This document shows positions 1-6,705 of a stretch of 13,757 nucleotides of DNA, piece by piece. The notes under the pieces are model-generated. The model saw only the letters and a program-made list of their open reading frames with translations, ran no database searches and was not told the DNA's origin. Location of the stretch: the NCBI GenBank assembly GCA_910580135.1, contig CAJTXC010000025.1, positions 1 through 13,757 of the forward strand, given 5' to 3'. This DNA is from an uncultured Bacilli bacterium. GTDB taxonomy: Bacteria; Bacillota_I; Bacilli_A; RF39; UBA660. A program made the position numbers and the translations under genes. Position 1 is the first letter of the stretch; every line of letters starts with the position of its first letter.

Positions 1-737
1 GCTTGGTCTATTGCAATTGGGTCTAGGCTTGCTAAAACTCCGATATCATTCATGCAAGGGTCTTCTGCTTTAGCACAACAATCACAGTCAACTGATAAAT
101 TACACATTATGTTTATGTAACAAATATTATCTTTAAAATAATCTACCACTGATGCAGCTGCATCAGCCATGCTTTCTAAAAATTTATCTTGTTCTGGCAA
201 GTTATCCCATAGCTTAGTTTGATCAGTTAAAAGTCCTGCACTATGAATGTATGATTTTCCAGCACTTGAAGAAACACCAATTGATAACTGCTTTAAAGCT
301 CCTCCATAACCACCCATTGGGTGTCCCTTAAAATGAGATAACACTAGCATCGAATCATAATTATCGATGTTTTTACCAACGTAGTTTTTCTTTATAACCT
401 TACCATTTAGAATATCAAGCACTTTATCTGGCCCTTCAGCGTCCATTATATCAACGTCAAAATACTTTGACCAACCATGTTTTTCCATTAAATCTTTATG
501 CTTTTCTGTTTCGTTTCTAGCACCTTCATAAGCCGTGTTACACTCTACTACTGTTCCATCAACATAATCAATTATCTGCTTAACAAACTCTGGTTTAACG
601 TAGTTTTGGTTTCCCTCCTCTCCAGAATGAAGTTTAACGGCTACTTTTCCCTTTAACTTAAACCCTAAAGCTTTATAAATTCTAACTAAGCTTTCTGGTG
701 TGATTTCCTTTGTAAAATAAACCTTTGATTTTCCCAT
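1..737 (-). CDS. DUF362-family iron-sulfur protein, 3' end cut by the window edge
   Basis: This is the first 245 codons of a protein that runs off the left edge. It starts MGKSKVYFTKE and contains VAVKLHSGEEGN (about residues 33-43), the region HFKGHPMGGYGGALKQLSIG (145-164), and a Cys cluster SVDCDCC (C218, C220, C221) followed by DPCMNDIGVLASLDP (C228). These are hallmarks of the DUF362 family, whose members usually continue into a C-terminal ferredoxin-like 4Fe-4S domain; that part would lie outside the window. The family's reaction is unknown, and a redox role is inferred. An in-frame ATG nine bases upstream (746) sits directly against the AGAGG Shine-Dalgarno, so the ATG at 737, about nine bases from it, is preferred. 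It is monocistronic as far as the window shows. Confidence 0.88.
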   Translation of the reverse strand, partial: MGKSKVYFTKEITPESLVRIYKALGFKLKGKVAVKLHSGEEGNQNYVKPEFVKQIIDYVDGTVVECNTAYEGARNETEKHKDLMEKHGWSKYFDVDIMDAEGPDKVLDILNGKVIKKNYVGKNIDNYDSMLVLSHFKGHPMGGYGGALKQLSIGVSSSAGKSYIHSAGLLTDQTKLWDNLPEQDKFLESMADAAASVVDYFKDNICYINIMCNLSVDCDCCAKAEDPCMNDIGVLASLDPIAIDQ

Positions 738-774
738 AATACCCATCCTCTTTCATTATTTATCTTATATTTTT

Positions 775-780
775 ATTATA
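775..780 (-). promoter_or_regulatory. Probable -10 box of the DUF362 gene
   Basis: A perfect TATAAT on the minus strand lies 37 bases upstream of the chosen start. No good -35 is visible at 17 bases (TTTTAA-like at best), so only the -10 is annotated. Confidence 0.4.
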
Positions 781-798
781 CATCCTTAAAGTAAATTT

Positions 799-834
799 TA
801 AAAGACATGGTATTTGTTTTACCACGCCTTTTTT
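799..834. terminator. Bidirectional intrinsic terminator after the thioredoxin-like gene
   Basis: The arms GACATGGTA (804-812) and TACCACGCC (820-828) form a nine-pair stem with G-U pairs and a seven-base loop. A run of six T follows on the plus strand and a shorter T-run on the minus strand. It begins directly after the TAA of the minus-strand gene and should separate it from the DUF362 gene. Confidence 0.7.
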
Positions 835-1453
835 ACTTATTACAATCAGTACAAATATTACTTGCTTCCTTAACTCTAGTCATATACTTAGTTAACTTTT
901 TCTTTAAGTCCTTTACTTCTTCTTTGGTCCAATACTCTTTAGGTTCCTTTAATCCATGAGTATCTTTAGAAGTTTCATAATCATTACCAATTATTTCTCC
1001 ACTTATATGAAATGATACGTTAGGTACAAAAATCCATTCTTCACCTTCATCGGTGTATTGTAAGTTACCATGTAAAAGGTTAATTAGCTCATGATATTTA
1101 TCCATACTTTCTTCTTTTACCTTTTTAGTGTTGCAATAATAAATCTTTTCAACGCCTACTTCTTTTGCCACTTCATTTAAATATTTAACGTAAGCCATGC
1201 ACCAAGGGCACTCTGGATATCCTAAGTATACAACTCCAGTTCCGTTTTTCATTATTTTAATTATTTCATCTACGTTTTTATAAATAAATGGATTATCCTC
1301 TGTTACCGTTTCATATTCCTTAGCAAACTTTTTAGCATCGGAATTCACCTTTACTTCTTCTTTTTTATTTCCGTTTAAGAATAAAGATAATCCTAATACT
1401 GCAATTACTAAAACAACGGCACTAATTATAGTTATAATTCTTTTGTCTTTCAT
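833..1453 (-). CDS. Membrane-anchored thioredoxin-like protein with CPWC active site
   Basis: This is a 206-residue protein. Residues 6-26 are a hydrophobic N-terminal anchor with a KDKR start, placing the rest outside the membrane. The segment VVYLGYPECPWCMAY carries the redox motif C82-P-W-C85, and FVPNV (P144) fits the cis-Pro loop of thioredoxin folds. The C-terminus holds a second pair, C201-T-D-C204. It resembles the small thioredoxin-like proteins of the bacteriocin-accessory/PedC type, but no bacteriocin gene is nearby, so a general extracytoplasmic thiol-disulfide role is more likely. The start is the ATG at 1453, eight bases from GGAGG. A TTG 15 bases upstream overlaps that Shine-Dalgarno and is rejected. 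The gene has its own promoter and terminators on both sides. Confidence 0.82.
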   Translation of the reverse strand: MKDKRIITIISAVVLVIAVLGLSLFLNGNKKEEVKVNSDAKKFAKEYETVTEDNPFIYKNVDEIIKIMKNGTGVVYLGYPECPWCMAYVKYLNEVAKEVGVEKIYYCNTKKVKEESMDKYHELINLLHGNLQYTDEGEEWIFVPNVSFHISGEIIGNDYETSKDTHGLKEPKEYWTKEEVKDLKKKLTKYMTRVKEASNICTDCNK

Positions 1454-1477
1454 CTTTCTTACCTCCAAGCTACTTTA

Positions 1478-1506
1478 ATATTAACAATATTTTACAAATT
1501 TTTCAA
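1478..1506 (-). promoter_or_regulatory. Promoter of the thioredoxin-like gene
   Basis: On the minus strand, TTGAAA (1501-1506), a 17-base spacer and TAATAT (1478-1483) form a good sigma-A-type promoter. It ends about 25 bases before the start codon. Confidence 0.65.
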
Positions 1507-1520
1507 TAAAGAAAGGGTTG

Positions 1521-1550
1521 AAAAAAACTCAACTTTAAGTTGAGTCTTTT
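1521..1550. terminator. Bidirectional intrinsic terminator after the XRE gene
   Basis: ACTCAACTT (1527-1535) and AAGTTGAGT (1537-1545) form a perfect palindrome. It is flanked by seven A on the left (T-run on the minus strand) and by TTTT on the right. It follows the TAA of the upstream minus-strand gene. Confidence 0.8.
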
Positions 1551-2253
1551 ATTTACCACAATTATCTTCTAATGAAAGCGGTATCTTATATGAAGAAATA
1601 GTTCCATCTTCTTCTGTTAAGTCTATTTCTAGATGAAGACTATTTTCCTTATAAACCTTACAAGTTTTAGTATAATTATTTACGTTAAAATGAACTTTTT
1701 TTAAAAATTCATCTAATGTAATTTTATTATTTTCTTCATAATTATAATTGCTAATTTCTTTTTTTGTTTTACCATCCGTTTCATAAAGCGTGCATTCTAT
1801 TTTCTTGTACTTTGATAAATCTTCTTTTCCACAGTAAGAAATATTTGATATGTGAATAGAAGTTTTATTATCGTTATAAGCTATTGTTCCATAAAGTTTA
1901 AAATTATCACAAACGGGTGCAAGTGTCTTAAGTTCAAAATCGTTATCCTTTTTATTTATAATCATAATAACTGATATAGATATAACAAGTAAAACTATTA
2001 CTAAAATAGTAATTAACTTCTTATCTTTACTAAACCTATAAACATCTTTTTTAGCGTTTAAAAACTCATCTAAGTTCATGTTATATTCTTCGCACATCAT
2101 TTTTAAGATGGTTATATCAGGAATGTTTTTACCAGTTTCCCATTTACTTACCGCTTGATATGTTACACCGTATTTTAAAGCAAACTGTTTTTGGCTTAAA
2201 CCCTCTTTGGTTCTTATTTCTTTTATAAACTTTCCTATCTTTTCTTGGTTCAT
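1549..2253 (-). CDS. Membrane-tethered XRE-family regulator with Cys-containing ectodomain
   Basis: This is a 234-residue protein. Residues 6-60 form a Cro/C1-type helix-turn-helix (LSQKQFALKYGVTYQAVSKW, then ETGKNIPD). A short linker precedes one membrane segment at about 79-100, followed by an outside domain of about 130 residues with five cysteines (C115, C141, C154, C198, C232). I do not recognise the ectodomain. The layout suggests a one-component sensor that links an external signal to DNA binding; this is inferred. The start is ATG 2253, eight bases from GAGG; an ATG six bases upstream is too close to it. It lies 21 bases after methionyl aminopeptidase and is probably co-transcribed with it. 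Its first ten residues (MNQEKIGKFI) match those of the regulator at 6750-7460. Confidence 0.82.
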   Translation of the reverse strand: MNQEKIGKFIKEIRTKEGLSQKQFALKYGVTYQAVSKWETGKNIPDITILKMMCEEYNMNLDEFLNAKKDVYRFSKDKKLITILVIVLLVISISVIMIINKKDNDFELKTLAPVCDNFKLYGTIAYNDNKTSIHISNISYCGKEDLSKYKKIECTLYETDGKTKKEISNYNYEENNKITLDEFLKKVHFNVNNYTKTCKVYKENSLHLEIDLTEEDGTISSYKIPLSLEDNCGK

Positions 2254-2274
2254 AATCATTACCTCACACTAACA

Positions 2275-3030
2275 TTAATCATCTAATCTTGGTGTTAATA
2301 TTTCATAACCTTCTTTGGTTACCAAAATAGTATGCTCAAAATGAGCGGAAGGTTTTCCATCTAAGGTTTTAACCGTCCAATCATCGTCAAGAAGGTATAT
2401 ATCATCAGAACCATAATTAAGCATTGGTTCAATGCATATTACCATGCCTTCTTTTAGTCTTGGACCAACTCCTTTAGGTCCATAATTTGGAATATCAGGA
2501 TCTTCGTGCATATCAGTTCCTATACCATGTCCGCATAATTCTTTTACGATTCCTAAATTATGACTTCTAGCGTAAGTTTCAACGGCGTTTGAAATATCAC
2601 CTATTCTGTTACCTGGTTTTACCATTTTAATTCCTTCGTATAAGGCTTTTTCGGTGTGTTCCATTAAGTATTTTTTATCTTCAGTAACCTCTCCAACGGT
2701 ATAAGTCCACGCTGCATCTCCCTGATATCCTTTATATCCTATTACAACGTCTATCGTAATTATATCCCCGTTTTTTAACTTTTCATCATTAGGTATTCCG
2801 TGCACTACGGTATCATTAACGCTGGTACATAAAGTTGCAGGATACCCTTCATACCCAAGACAACTTGGCACAGCATCATTTTCTATAATAAAATCATGGC
2901 ATAACTTATCAAGTTCTTTTGTTGTAACACCTGCTTTAATATAAGGCTTGATAAACTTATGCATTTTAGAAACTAATAATCCTGCATGTTTCATTAGCTC
3001 TATTTCTCTTTCGTTTTTTATGGTTATCAT
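2275..3030 (-). CDS. map: Type I methionyl aminopeptidase
   Basis: This is a 251-residue enzyme that removes the N-terminal methionine from nascent proteins in the cytoplasm. All metal and catalytic residues of the family are visible: H77 (VVHGIP), D94 and D105 (IDVVIGYKGYQGD), H168 (GHGIG), E201 (CIEPM) and E232 (FEHT). Length is close to the E. coli enzyme. An upstream in-frame TTG at 3069 falls inside the -10 box of the promoter, so it cannot be the start. ATG 3030 follows an AGAGAG Shine-Dalgarno. The sequence around the first metal ligands (YQGDAAWTY) departs from the usual housekeeping pattern, so this may be a second copy in the genome; I cannot test that here. Confidence 0.95.
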   Translation of the reverse strand: MITIKNEREIELMKHAGLLVSKMHKFIKPYIKAGVTTKELDKLCHDFIIENDAVPSCLGYEGYPATLCTSVNDTVVHGIPNDEKLKNGDIITIDVVIGYKGYQGDAAWTYTVGEVTEDKKYLMEHTEKALYEGIKMVKPGNRIGDISNAVETYARSHNLGIVKELCGHGIGTDMHEDPDIPNYGPKGVGPRLKEGMVICIEPMLNYGSDDIYLLDDDWTVKTLDGKPSAHFEHTILVTKEGYEILTPRLDD

Positions 3031-3060
3031 AACATCTCTCTTTTCTTTACTTATAAAAGA

Positions 3061-3089
3061 ATTATACAATTTTTACAAATTTTAATCAA
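3061..3089 (-). promoter_or_regulatory. Promoter of map and the downstream XRE gene
   Basis: On the minus strand, TTGATT (3084-3089), a 17-base spacer and a perfect TATAAT (3061-3066) form a strong promoter 31 bases before the map start. Confidence 0.78.
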
Positions 3090-3103
3090 TTAGATACACA
3101 TAT

Positions 3104-3135
3104 AAAAAAGCTTTATTCTTTTTTAGAATAAAACT
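3104..3135 (-). terminator. Intrinsic terminator after the DUF4097 gene
   Basis: On the minus strand, AGTTTTATTCT (3125-3135) and AGAATAAAGCT (3109-3119) pair around a five-base loop, followed by TTTTTT. The stem overlaps the TAG stop of the gene at 3134. Confidence 0.8.
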
Positions 3136-4021
3136 AGTTATCAGCTTCTATATCTCCGCAGTCATTTTTTATCTTTAATGTAACATCACTCATACGGTTA
3201 TTATGCTTAACGTCTACTTCACCTAAATCGGTTTTAGCATCTATGTAAATATTGTTTGTATTACCAATTTCTATATCACCAAAATCATCTTTAATATATG
3301 AGTTTTTATTTATGCTAACGTTTTTTATTTCTATATCACCACAGTTAGCTTCTATATTCATATAATTAAGTACGCTAAAAATTTCTATATCTCCATAACT
3401 ATTTTTTACAGTTATATTATTTACCTTTCCTATTTCTATATCACCAGCTGAAGCATTAACATCTAAGTCTTTGGCGTTGTTTATTTTTATATCACCATAA
3501 TCATTATCTACTTTAGCAGTTAACGCACCTTTTATTAAAACATCACCACAGTTAGCAGTAACGTTTACCTTAGCTTCTAAAAAACTACCTACATCAACAT
3601 CACCATATTTATTATTTATTACAATATTATTTTTATAGTCCTTTGGCAAGTAAACCTCTACTTTAGACTTCGTTACGTTAAAACAAAATCCAAAACATTT
3701 CTTATCTTTAGCAGATATATTTAAACTATTACCATTTATGTCTATTTTAGATTTATCTTTTTCTCCATAAACCAAAACTTTAACGTTATTATCATTAGAC
3801 TCTTTTACGTAAACATCTGCTGCATCAGTATTTATTTTTATTTGATCAAAGTTATTTTCATAATTTTCATTTATTACTAGATTGTTACTTTGTTTATTAC
3901 CCACAAACATTTTTGTAAAGACATGTTTACCATTTATTACACTTACCATAAAACATGTAAGCATAATGCACACTATAACAAGAAATGCTATTAGAGAAAT
4001 TATTAAACCTTTATTCTTCAT
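3134..4021 (-). CDS. DUF4097-type repeat protein, membrane-anchored
   Basis: This is a 295-residue protein. One hydrophobic segment at about 6-29 anchors it; the rest is predicted outside. Residues 139-292 contain nine rungs of about 17-22 residues, each built on GD(I/V)xI, as in the beta-helical DUF4097 'putative adhesin' family. That family is linked in Bacillota to envelope-stress operons; its biochemical role is unclear. The residue before GD alternates: Y139, C158, Y175, A192, Y209, C227, F247, L266, C288. ATG 4021 overlaps the end of the preceding XRE gene by 11 bases and lies eight bases after AAAGGG, so translation is coupled. A GTG nine bases upstream lies against that site and is rejected. 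The XRE membrane protein probably controls this gene or partners with it. Confidence 0.8.
   Translation of the reverse strand: MKNKGLIISLIAFLVIVCIMLTCFMVSVINGKHVFTKMFVGNKQSNNLVINENYENNFDQIKINTDAADVYVKESNDNNVKVLVYGEKDKSKIDINGNSLNISAKDKKCFGFCFNVTKSKVEVYLPKDYKNNIVINNKYGDVDVGSFLEAKVNVTANCGDVLIKGALTAKVDNDYGDIKINNAKDLDVNASAGDIEIGKVNNITVKNSYGDIEIFSVLNYMNIEANCGDIEIKNVSINKNSYIKDDFGDIEIGNTNNIYIDAKTDLGEVDVKHNNRMSDVTLKIKNDCGDIEADN
3146..3610. repeat. Short internal direct repeats in the DUF4097 gene
   Basis: Degenerate copies of a 15-base unit (ATTTCTATATCACCA on the plus strand) recur near 3146, 3267, 3327, 3381, 3432 and 3483, with shorter copies to about 3608. They encode the GDIEI core of successive protein rungs, so they reflect protein repeats rather than a mobile or CRISPR repeat. 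Confidence 0.8.
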
Positions 4022-4646
4022 TATTATCACCCTTTAACATAAATATTAGTTTTACAATTTGCGTTACAAGTGCGTAAATAATCCAAATAATCCAAGATAT
4101 ATGCCACGCCATGGTAACAAAACTTACTATAAAATAAATTATGGTAAATAAAATTGATAAAAGTTCATTTATGTTTTTCACTAACTTTTCTTCTTTACTT
4201 TCGTGTTTTACCTCTTTTTTCTTATAAACCATTGATGAGTAAACAATTATAAAAGTTGCAACACCACATATAATCAAAAATCCTGCACACGAAACGATTG
4301 GATTTAATTCCATTACTGGTATGGTAACCATTATCCATACTACCGAAATAAAGTAGATTAAAACTCCAAGTGATATTCCTAGTGCATGCTTTCTTTTGTT
4401 AGTTTTATCTAAATTATTTTCACTGCTTATTTCACTTGTTATAGTTTTTTTACTTCCTGTTAAAAGTTCATCTGATGAAACATCATATAACTTACATATC
4501 GGAACTATTTTATCAAAATCAGGCATACTTTGATTAGTTTCCCACTTTGATATGGTTTGTCTTGTAACGTTTAACTTATCCGCTACTTCTTCTTGTGATA
4601 ACCCTTTTTGTTTTCTTAATTTTAAAAGCGTTTCCCCTAAATTCAT
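4011..4646 (-). CDS. XRE-family regulator with four membrane segments
   Basis: This is a 211-residue protein. A Cro/C1 helix-turn-helix occupies residues 5-60 (LSQEEVADKLNVTRQTISKW, then ETNQSMPD), joined by a charged linker to four hydrophobic segments at about 88-110, 116-140, 160-180 and 183-205. The start ATG 4646 has GAGGTG at the right distance. Membrane-bound XRE proteins of this shape are common in Bacillota, but their signals are mostly unknown. It is the first gene of a two-gene operon with the DUF4097 protein, overlapping by 11 bases, which suggests that both act at the envelope. Autoregulation is possible but not shown. Confidence 0.85.
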   Translation of the reverse strand: MNLGETLLKLRKQKGLSQEEVADKLNVTRQTISKWETNQSMPDFDKIVPICKLYDVSSDELLTGSKKTITSEISSENNLDKTNKRKHALGISLGVLIYFISVVWIMVTIPVMELNPIVSCAGFLIICGVATFIIVYSSMVYKKKEVKHESKEEKLVKNINELLSILFTIIYFIVSFVTMAWHISWIIWIIYALVTQIVKLIFMLKGDNNEE

Positions 4647-4667
4647 TTATCTTCACCTCACGATTAA

Positions 4668-4721
4668 ATTATATACATTAAAGCAGTTGCATTCTACCTA
4701 TTTTGCTTGGAAATTTGTCAA
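4668..4721 (-). promoter_or_regulatory. Promoter region of the XRE/DUF4097 operon
   Basis: On the minus strand a consensus TTGACA (4716-4721) is followed after 19 bases by TAGAAT (4691-4696). A perfect TATAAT (4668-4673) lies further down without a good -35. Which -10 is used is unclear. Confidence 0.45.
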
Positions 4722-4742
4722 CTAGAGTTAACATTATAATTC

Positions 4743-5099
4743 TTACTTACTAATTTTATAAATTTTATCACAAGACTTACAAGTTATTTTAATATCATAA
4801 TTTTTGATTTTTTTATCAAGAATAGTAATTAGTGGCTCATTATCACTAGGACAACATAGCCTGTTTTTAATGATAACTAATTTATCATCAGAATCTTTCC
4901 CACTCCCACTATCAACAAAATCTAATAATAGATTACCAAGGCTTCCACAATTACATTTATATTTCATCTCTAACCTATCATAAGTTTGGTAACATAAATA
5001 ACCAATGTTCTCCCCACACTTATCACAATACATCCAGCCACCGTAGTTTGCCGCTAACCTGGTATTTATTAACTCTTTATTTTTTAACGTTCTTGCCAT
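4743..5099 (-). CDS. Small Cys-rich zinc-ribbon-like protein
   Basis: This is a 118-residue protein with nine cysteines in two clusters: C25-x2-C28, C36 and C49-x-C51 in the first half, then C82-C83 and C107-x2-C110 in the second. Paired CxxC/CxC knuckles indicate two zinc-binding ribbons. There is no signal peptide or membrane segment, so it is probably cytoplasmic. I recognise the pattern (ANYGGWMYCDKC) as that of conserved uncharacterised Bacillota proteins but know no function. It follows the GyrI-like gene by 14 bases with its own AGGA site and is likely co-transcribed. No terminator is evident after it. Confidence 0.75.
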   Translation of the reverse strand: MARTLKNKELINTRLAANYGGWMYCDKCGENIGYLCYQTYDRLEMKYKCNCGSLGNLLLDFVDSGSGKDSDDKLVIIKNRLCCPSDNEPLITILDKKIKNYDIKITCKSCDKIYKISK

Positions 5100-5113
5100 T
5101 TTTATTTTCCTTT

Positions 5114-5752
5114 TTAATTCTTTTTCTTAATTGGATGTCTAATCACTGTTTTTATCTTTTCCACAGCACATCTTCTAGGATCACTTAAATAAATTTCATG
5201 ATGAAGCCTTTTTCCGCCGTTATCTAACTCATAACCATTTTCTACCATATACTCATGCATTTTATTTATCGTATCTGGCTCATTATCGTAAGAACCTATA
5301 TGCATAGATTGTACGCATAAGCCTTCTTCATATGTTAAAAACTCTACCTTTGAAAAATCCATGTTTTTCTTTTTGATAGCTTCCTTTATTGCCCAGTCAA
5401 AATCTTTTTTCGTAACAAAATCTGGAAGTCTTATAACCGATATAAAGTTAAACTCTTCTTTACTATTATAATCAATTTCTAGCTCACCATTATCCTGCCA
5501 CCAAAATCCTTCAAGTGGTGGAACTACATAACTAAAATATCCGTCTATTTTATAATTACCTTTGTAGCTCATTTTAATCGTAAATGCTATAGCATACAAA
5601 AGTCCAATTGATTTTTTATATTCACTATCTTCACAATTAGGATTTCCCTTACCTCTTACTGCGATATAATTCATTTTAGGAACGTTTACTATGCTAGGTT
5701 TACTTTTTGGCATGTAAAATTCCTTATACTCTTTTTTATAATCAAAAGCCAT
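5114..5752 (-). CDS. GyrI-like small-molecule-binding domain protein
   Basis: This is a 212-residue cytoplasmic protein of the stand-alone GyrI-like (SHS2/BtrG-type) family. Markers are MNYIAVRGKGNPN (28-40), VPPLEGFWWQ (77-86), HIGSYDNEP (151-159) and HHEIYLSDPRR (184-194). Relatives bind hydrophobic small molecules, and some are reported to hydrolyse cyclopropanoid genotoxins; whether this one is a hydrolase or a binder is not visible. The start is ATG 5752, six bases from AAAGGAG; an upstream in-frame start at 5773 overlaps this site and is rejected. It leads a two-gene operon with the zinc-ribbon protein and has an extended -10 promoter. Confidence 0.85.
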   Translation of the reverse strand: MAFDYKKEYKEFYMPKSKPSIVNVPKMNYIAVRGKGNPNCEDSEYKKSIGLLYAIAFTIKMSYKGNYKIDGYFSYVVPPLEGFWWQDNGELEIDYNSKEEFNFISVIRLPDFVTKKDFDWAIKEAIKKKNMDFSKVEFLTYEEGLCVQSMHIGSYDNEPDTINKMHEYMVENGYELDNGGKRLHHEIYLSDPRRCAVEKIKTVIRHPIKKKN

Positions 5753-5781
5753 GTTATTCTCCTTTAATATCATATAATTAA

Positions 5782-5790
5782 ATTATAACA
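5782..5790 (-). promoter_or_regulatory. Extended -10 promoter of the GyrI-like operon
   Basis: On the minus strand TGTTATAAT (5782-5790) is a perfect extended -10 element. The -35 region is T-rich (GTTTGT at 17 bases) and weak, which an extended -10 can compensate. Confidence 0.65.
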
Positions 5791-5796
5791 TCAAAC

Positions 5797-5832
5797 AAAA
5801 AGAAACAAACTATAAATTAATATAATTTGTTT
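5797..5832 (-). terminator. AT-rich intrinsic terminator after the 81-residue gene
   Basis: On the minus strand, 12-base arms (5821-5832 and 5803-5814) pair around a six-base loop and are followed by CTTTTTG. The stem is almost all A-T, so it may be weak. It partly overlaps the -35 region of the next promoter. Confidence 0.5.
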
Positions 5833-5837
5833 TCATT

Positions 5838-6083
5838 TTATCCAAACGGATGCTTTAGTTTGTTCTTAACCTCATCGAAAATTATTTTAGATGAGATATC
5901 ATATATCGTTATAGCATCATCTTCTGTAATAGATAATGTTTCTTTTAAATCGTTAATAATGTTTTTTCTATTTTTTCTTCCAACAAGAAAATGTTTTTCT
6001 AAAATATTATTTATGATAACGTATGTTTTCTCATCATATTTAGTATTCTTTATAAGTTTATTAATAAAAGCTTCTTTATTCAT
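5838..6083 (-). CDS. Small helical protein, function unknown
   Basis: This is an 81-residue, Lys-rich, predicted all-helical cytoplasmic protein ending NKLKHPFG. I recognise it as a conserved Bacillota type but know no function. Its ATG lies inside the last codons of the broken antirepressor frame (eight-base overlap, ATGAATAA), behind a weak GGAAAG site. Residues from NRKNII to YDISSKI align without gaps to residues of the 55-codon protein at 8232-8399 (shared N-R, I, L, Y-D-I and K-I positions), which suggests a common helical module. It may be an old neighbour of the antirepressor or the product of a deletion that joined the two. Confidence 0.65.
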   Translation of the reverse strand: MNKEAFINKLIKNTKYDEKTYVIINNILEKHFLVGRKNRKNIINDLKETLSITEDDAITIYDISSKIIFDEVKNKLKHPFG

Positions 6084-6576
6084 TTTCTTTCCATACCTTG
6101 GTTAGTTTCTTTCGGTTAATAATTGCTCTTATGCTTGATTCTATCCACTCAAGGTCATATCCTTTTCTTAAGTAATAATCAATCATTTTATCAATTCCTT
6201 TAGATGGATCAAAAACGTTATCTATTTCCCTTCTACCTAACTTTGCTAACCATAACTTAAATGATTCTGCGCTAGGACTTGGAACTGATTCTATAAGTCT
6301 AAATATGCCTTCCGTATCAAGGGTGTCTGTTAATCTCATTTTCCCATCAGGAGCTTCCATTTTCAACTGTACGATATTTTCGTACAGTTGACTTCCTTCT
6401 TCATCTAACTTTCTTTTTAAGTCAGTCTAATACATTCTTGGAATAGAACTTCCAGTTAACGCTTTTATAACATCAACCACGCTAAAGTAATAACCCTCTT
6501 TATCCTTGTCTCACACACTTCTAATGGATGTGCTTTAAAATAAATTTATTATAGTTTTTAATTTTTCTGTGTTCAA
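6076..6576 (-). pseudogene. BRO/antirepressor-like gene broken by three in-frame stops
   Basis: Read as one frame from TTG 6576 (GGAGGG just upstream), the sequence gives LNTEKLKTIINLF*, then STSIRSV*, then DKDKEGYYFSVVDVIKALTG and GSSIPRMY*, then TDLKRKLDEEGSQLYENIVQL. From there it is open through APDGKMRLTDTLDTEGIFRL and IESVPSPSAESFKLWLAKLG to WKENE. This is the BRO-N domain of prophage-type antirepressors. The stops are TAA (6535-6537), TGA (6511-6513) and TAG (6427-6429). The TAG, and probably the TGA, replace Trp codons of the family; no frameshift is needed. The family's C-terminal domain is missing, since the frame ends soon after KKLTKVWKEN. The open 3' part (to 6366) could only be translated from an internal start such as ATG 6360, which lacks a clear Shine-Dalgarno. 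Confidence 0.85.
6364..6390. repeat. Perfect 11-bp inverted repeat inside the broken antirepressor gene
   Basis: CAACTGTACGA (6364-6374) and TCGTACAGTTG (6380-6390) are exact inverted copies around a five-base loop. On the minus strand it encodes QLYENIVQL of the BRO-N domain. There is no T-run on either side, so it is not a terminator. Confidence 0.8.
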
Positions 6577-6660
6577 TTTTCCCTCCTAACATAACTATAT
6601 TTTTTATTTACTGCATAGCATTTGTTGTATCAAACATTTGTTTATATAACAATCATTTTT
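6577..6660 (-). promoter_or_regulatory. Relic 5' region of the broken antirepressor gene
   Basis: GGAGGG lies just upstream of TTG 6576. Further up, TTGATA and a weak TAAATA are 17 bases apart on the minus strand. This would be the surviving expression signal of the broken gene and may still drive the 81-residue gene. Confidence 0.3.
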
Positions 6661-6705
6661 TTAGAATTCATTTAAAACTTTCCAAAGCATGTTTTAAGCA
6701 AAAAT

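Noticed and set aside
3146..3610. Regular short repeats resembling a CRISPR or satellite array
   Set aside because: Repeats are degenerate, irregularly spaced and match the GDIEI codons of the DUF4097 protein in frame.
5827..6105. Plus-strand open frame
   Set aside because: No Shine-Dalgarno, and it is antisense to the 81-residue gene and its upstream neighbour, which have better coding signals.
6427..6537. UGA or UAG read as Trp (altered genetic code) to rescue the antirepressor gene
   Set aside because: All other genes here use TGG for Trp and end normally. TAG is used as a true stop (for example at 3134, 8742 and 13135), and a third stop (TAA) also interrupts the gene.
6076..6576. Prophage region around the antirepressor
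   Set aside because: No integrase, structural, lysis or other phage genes are nearby; it is an isolated remnant.
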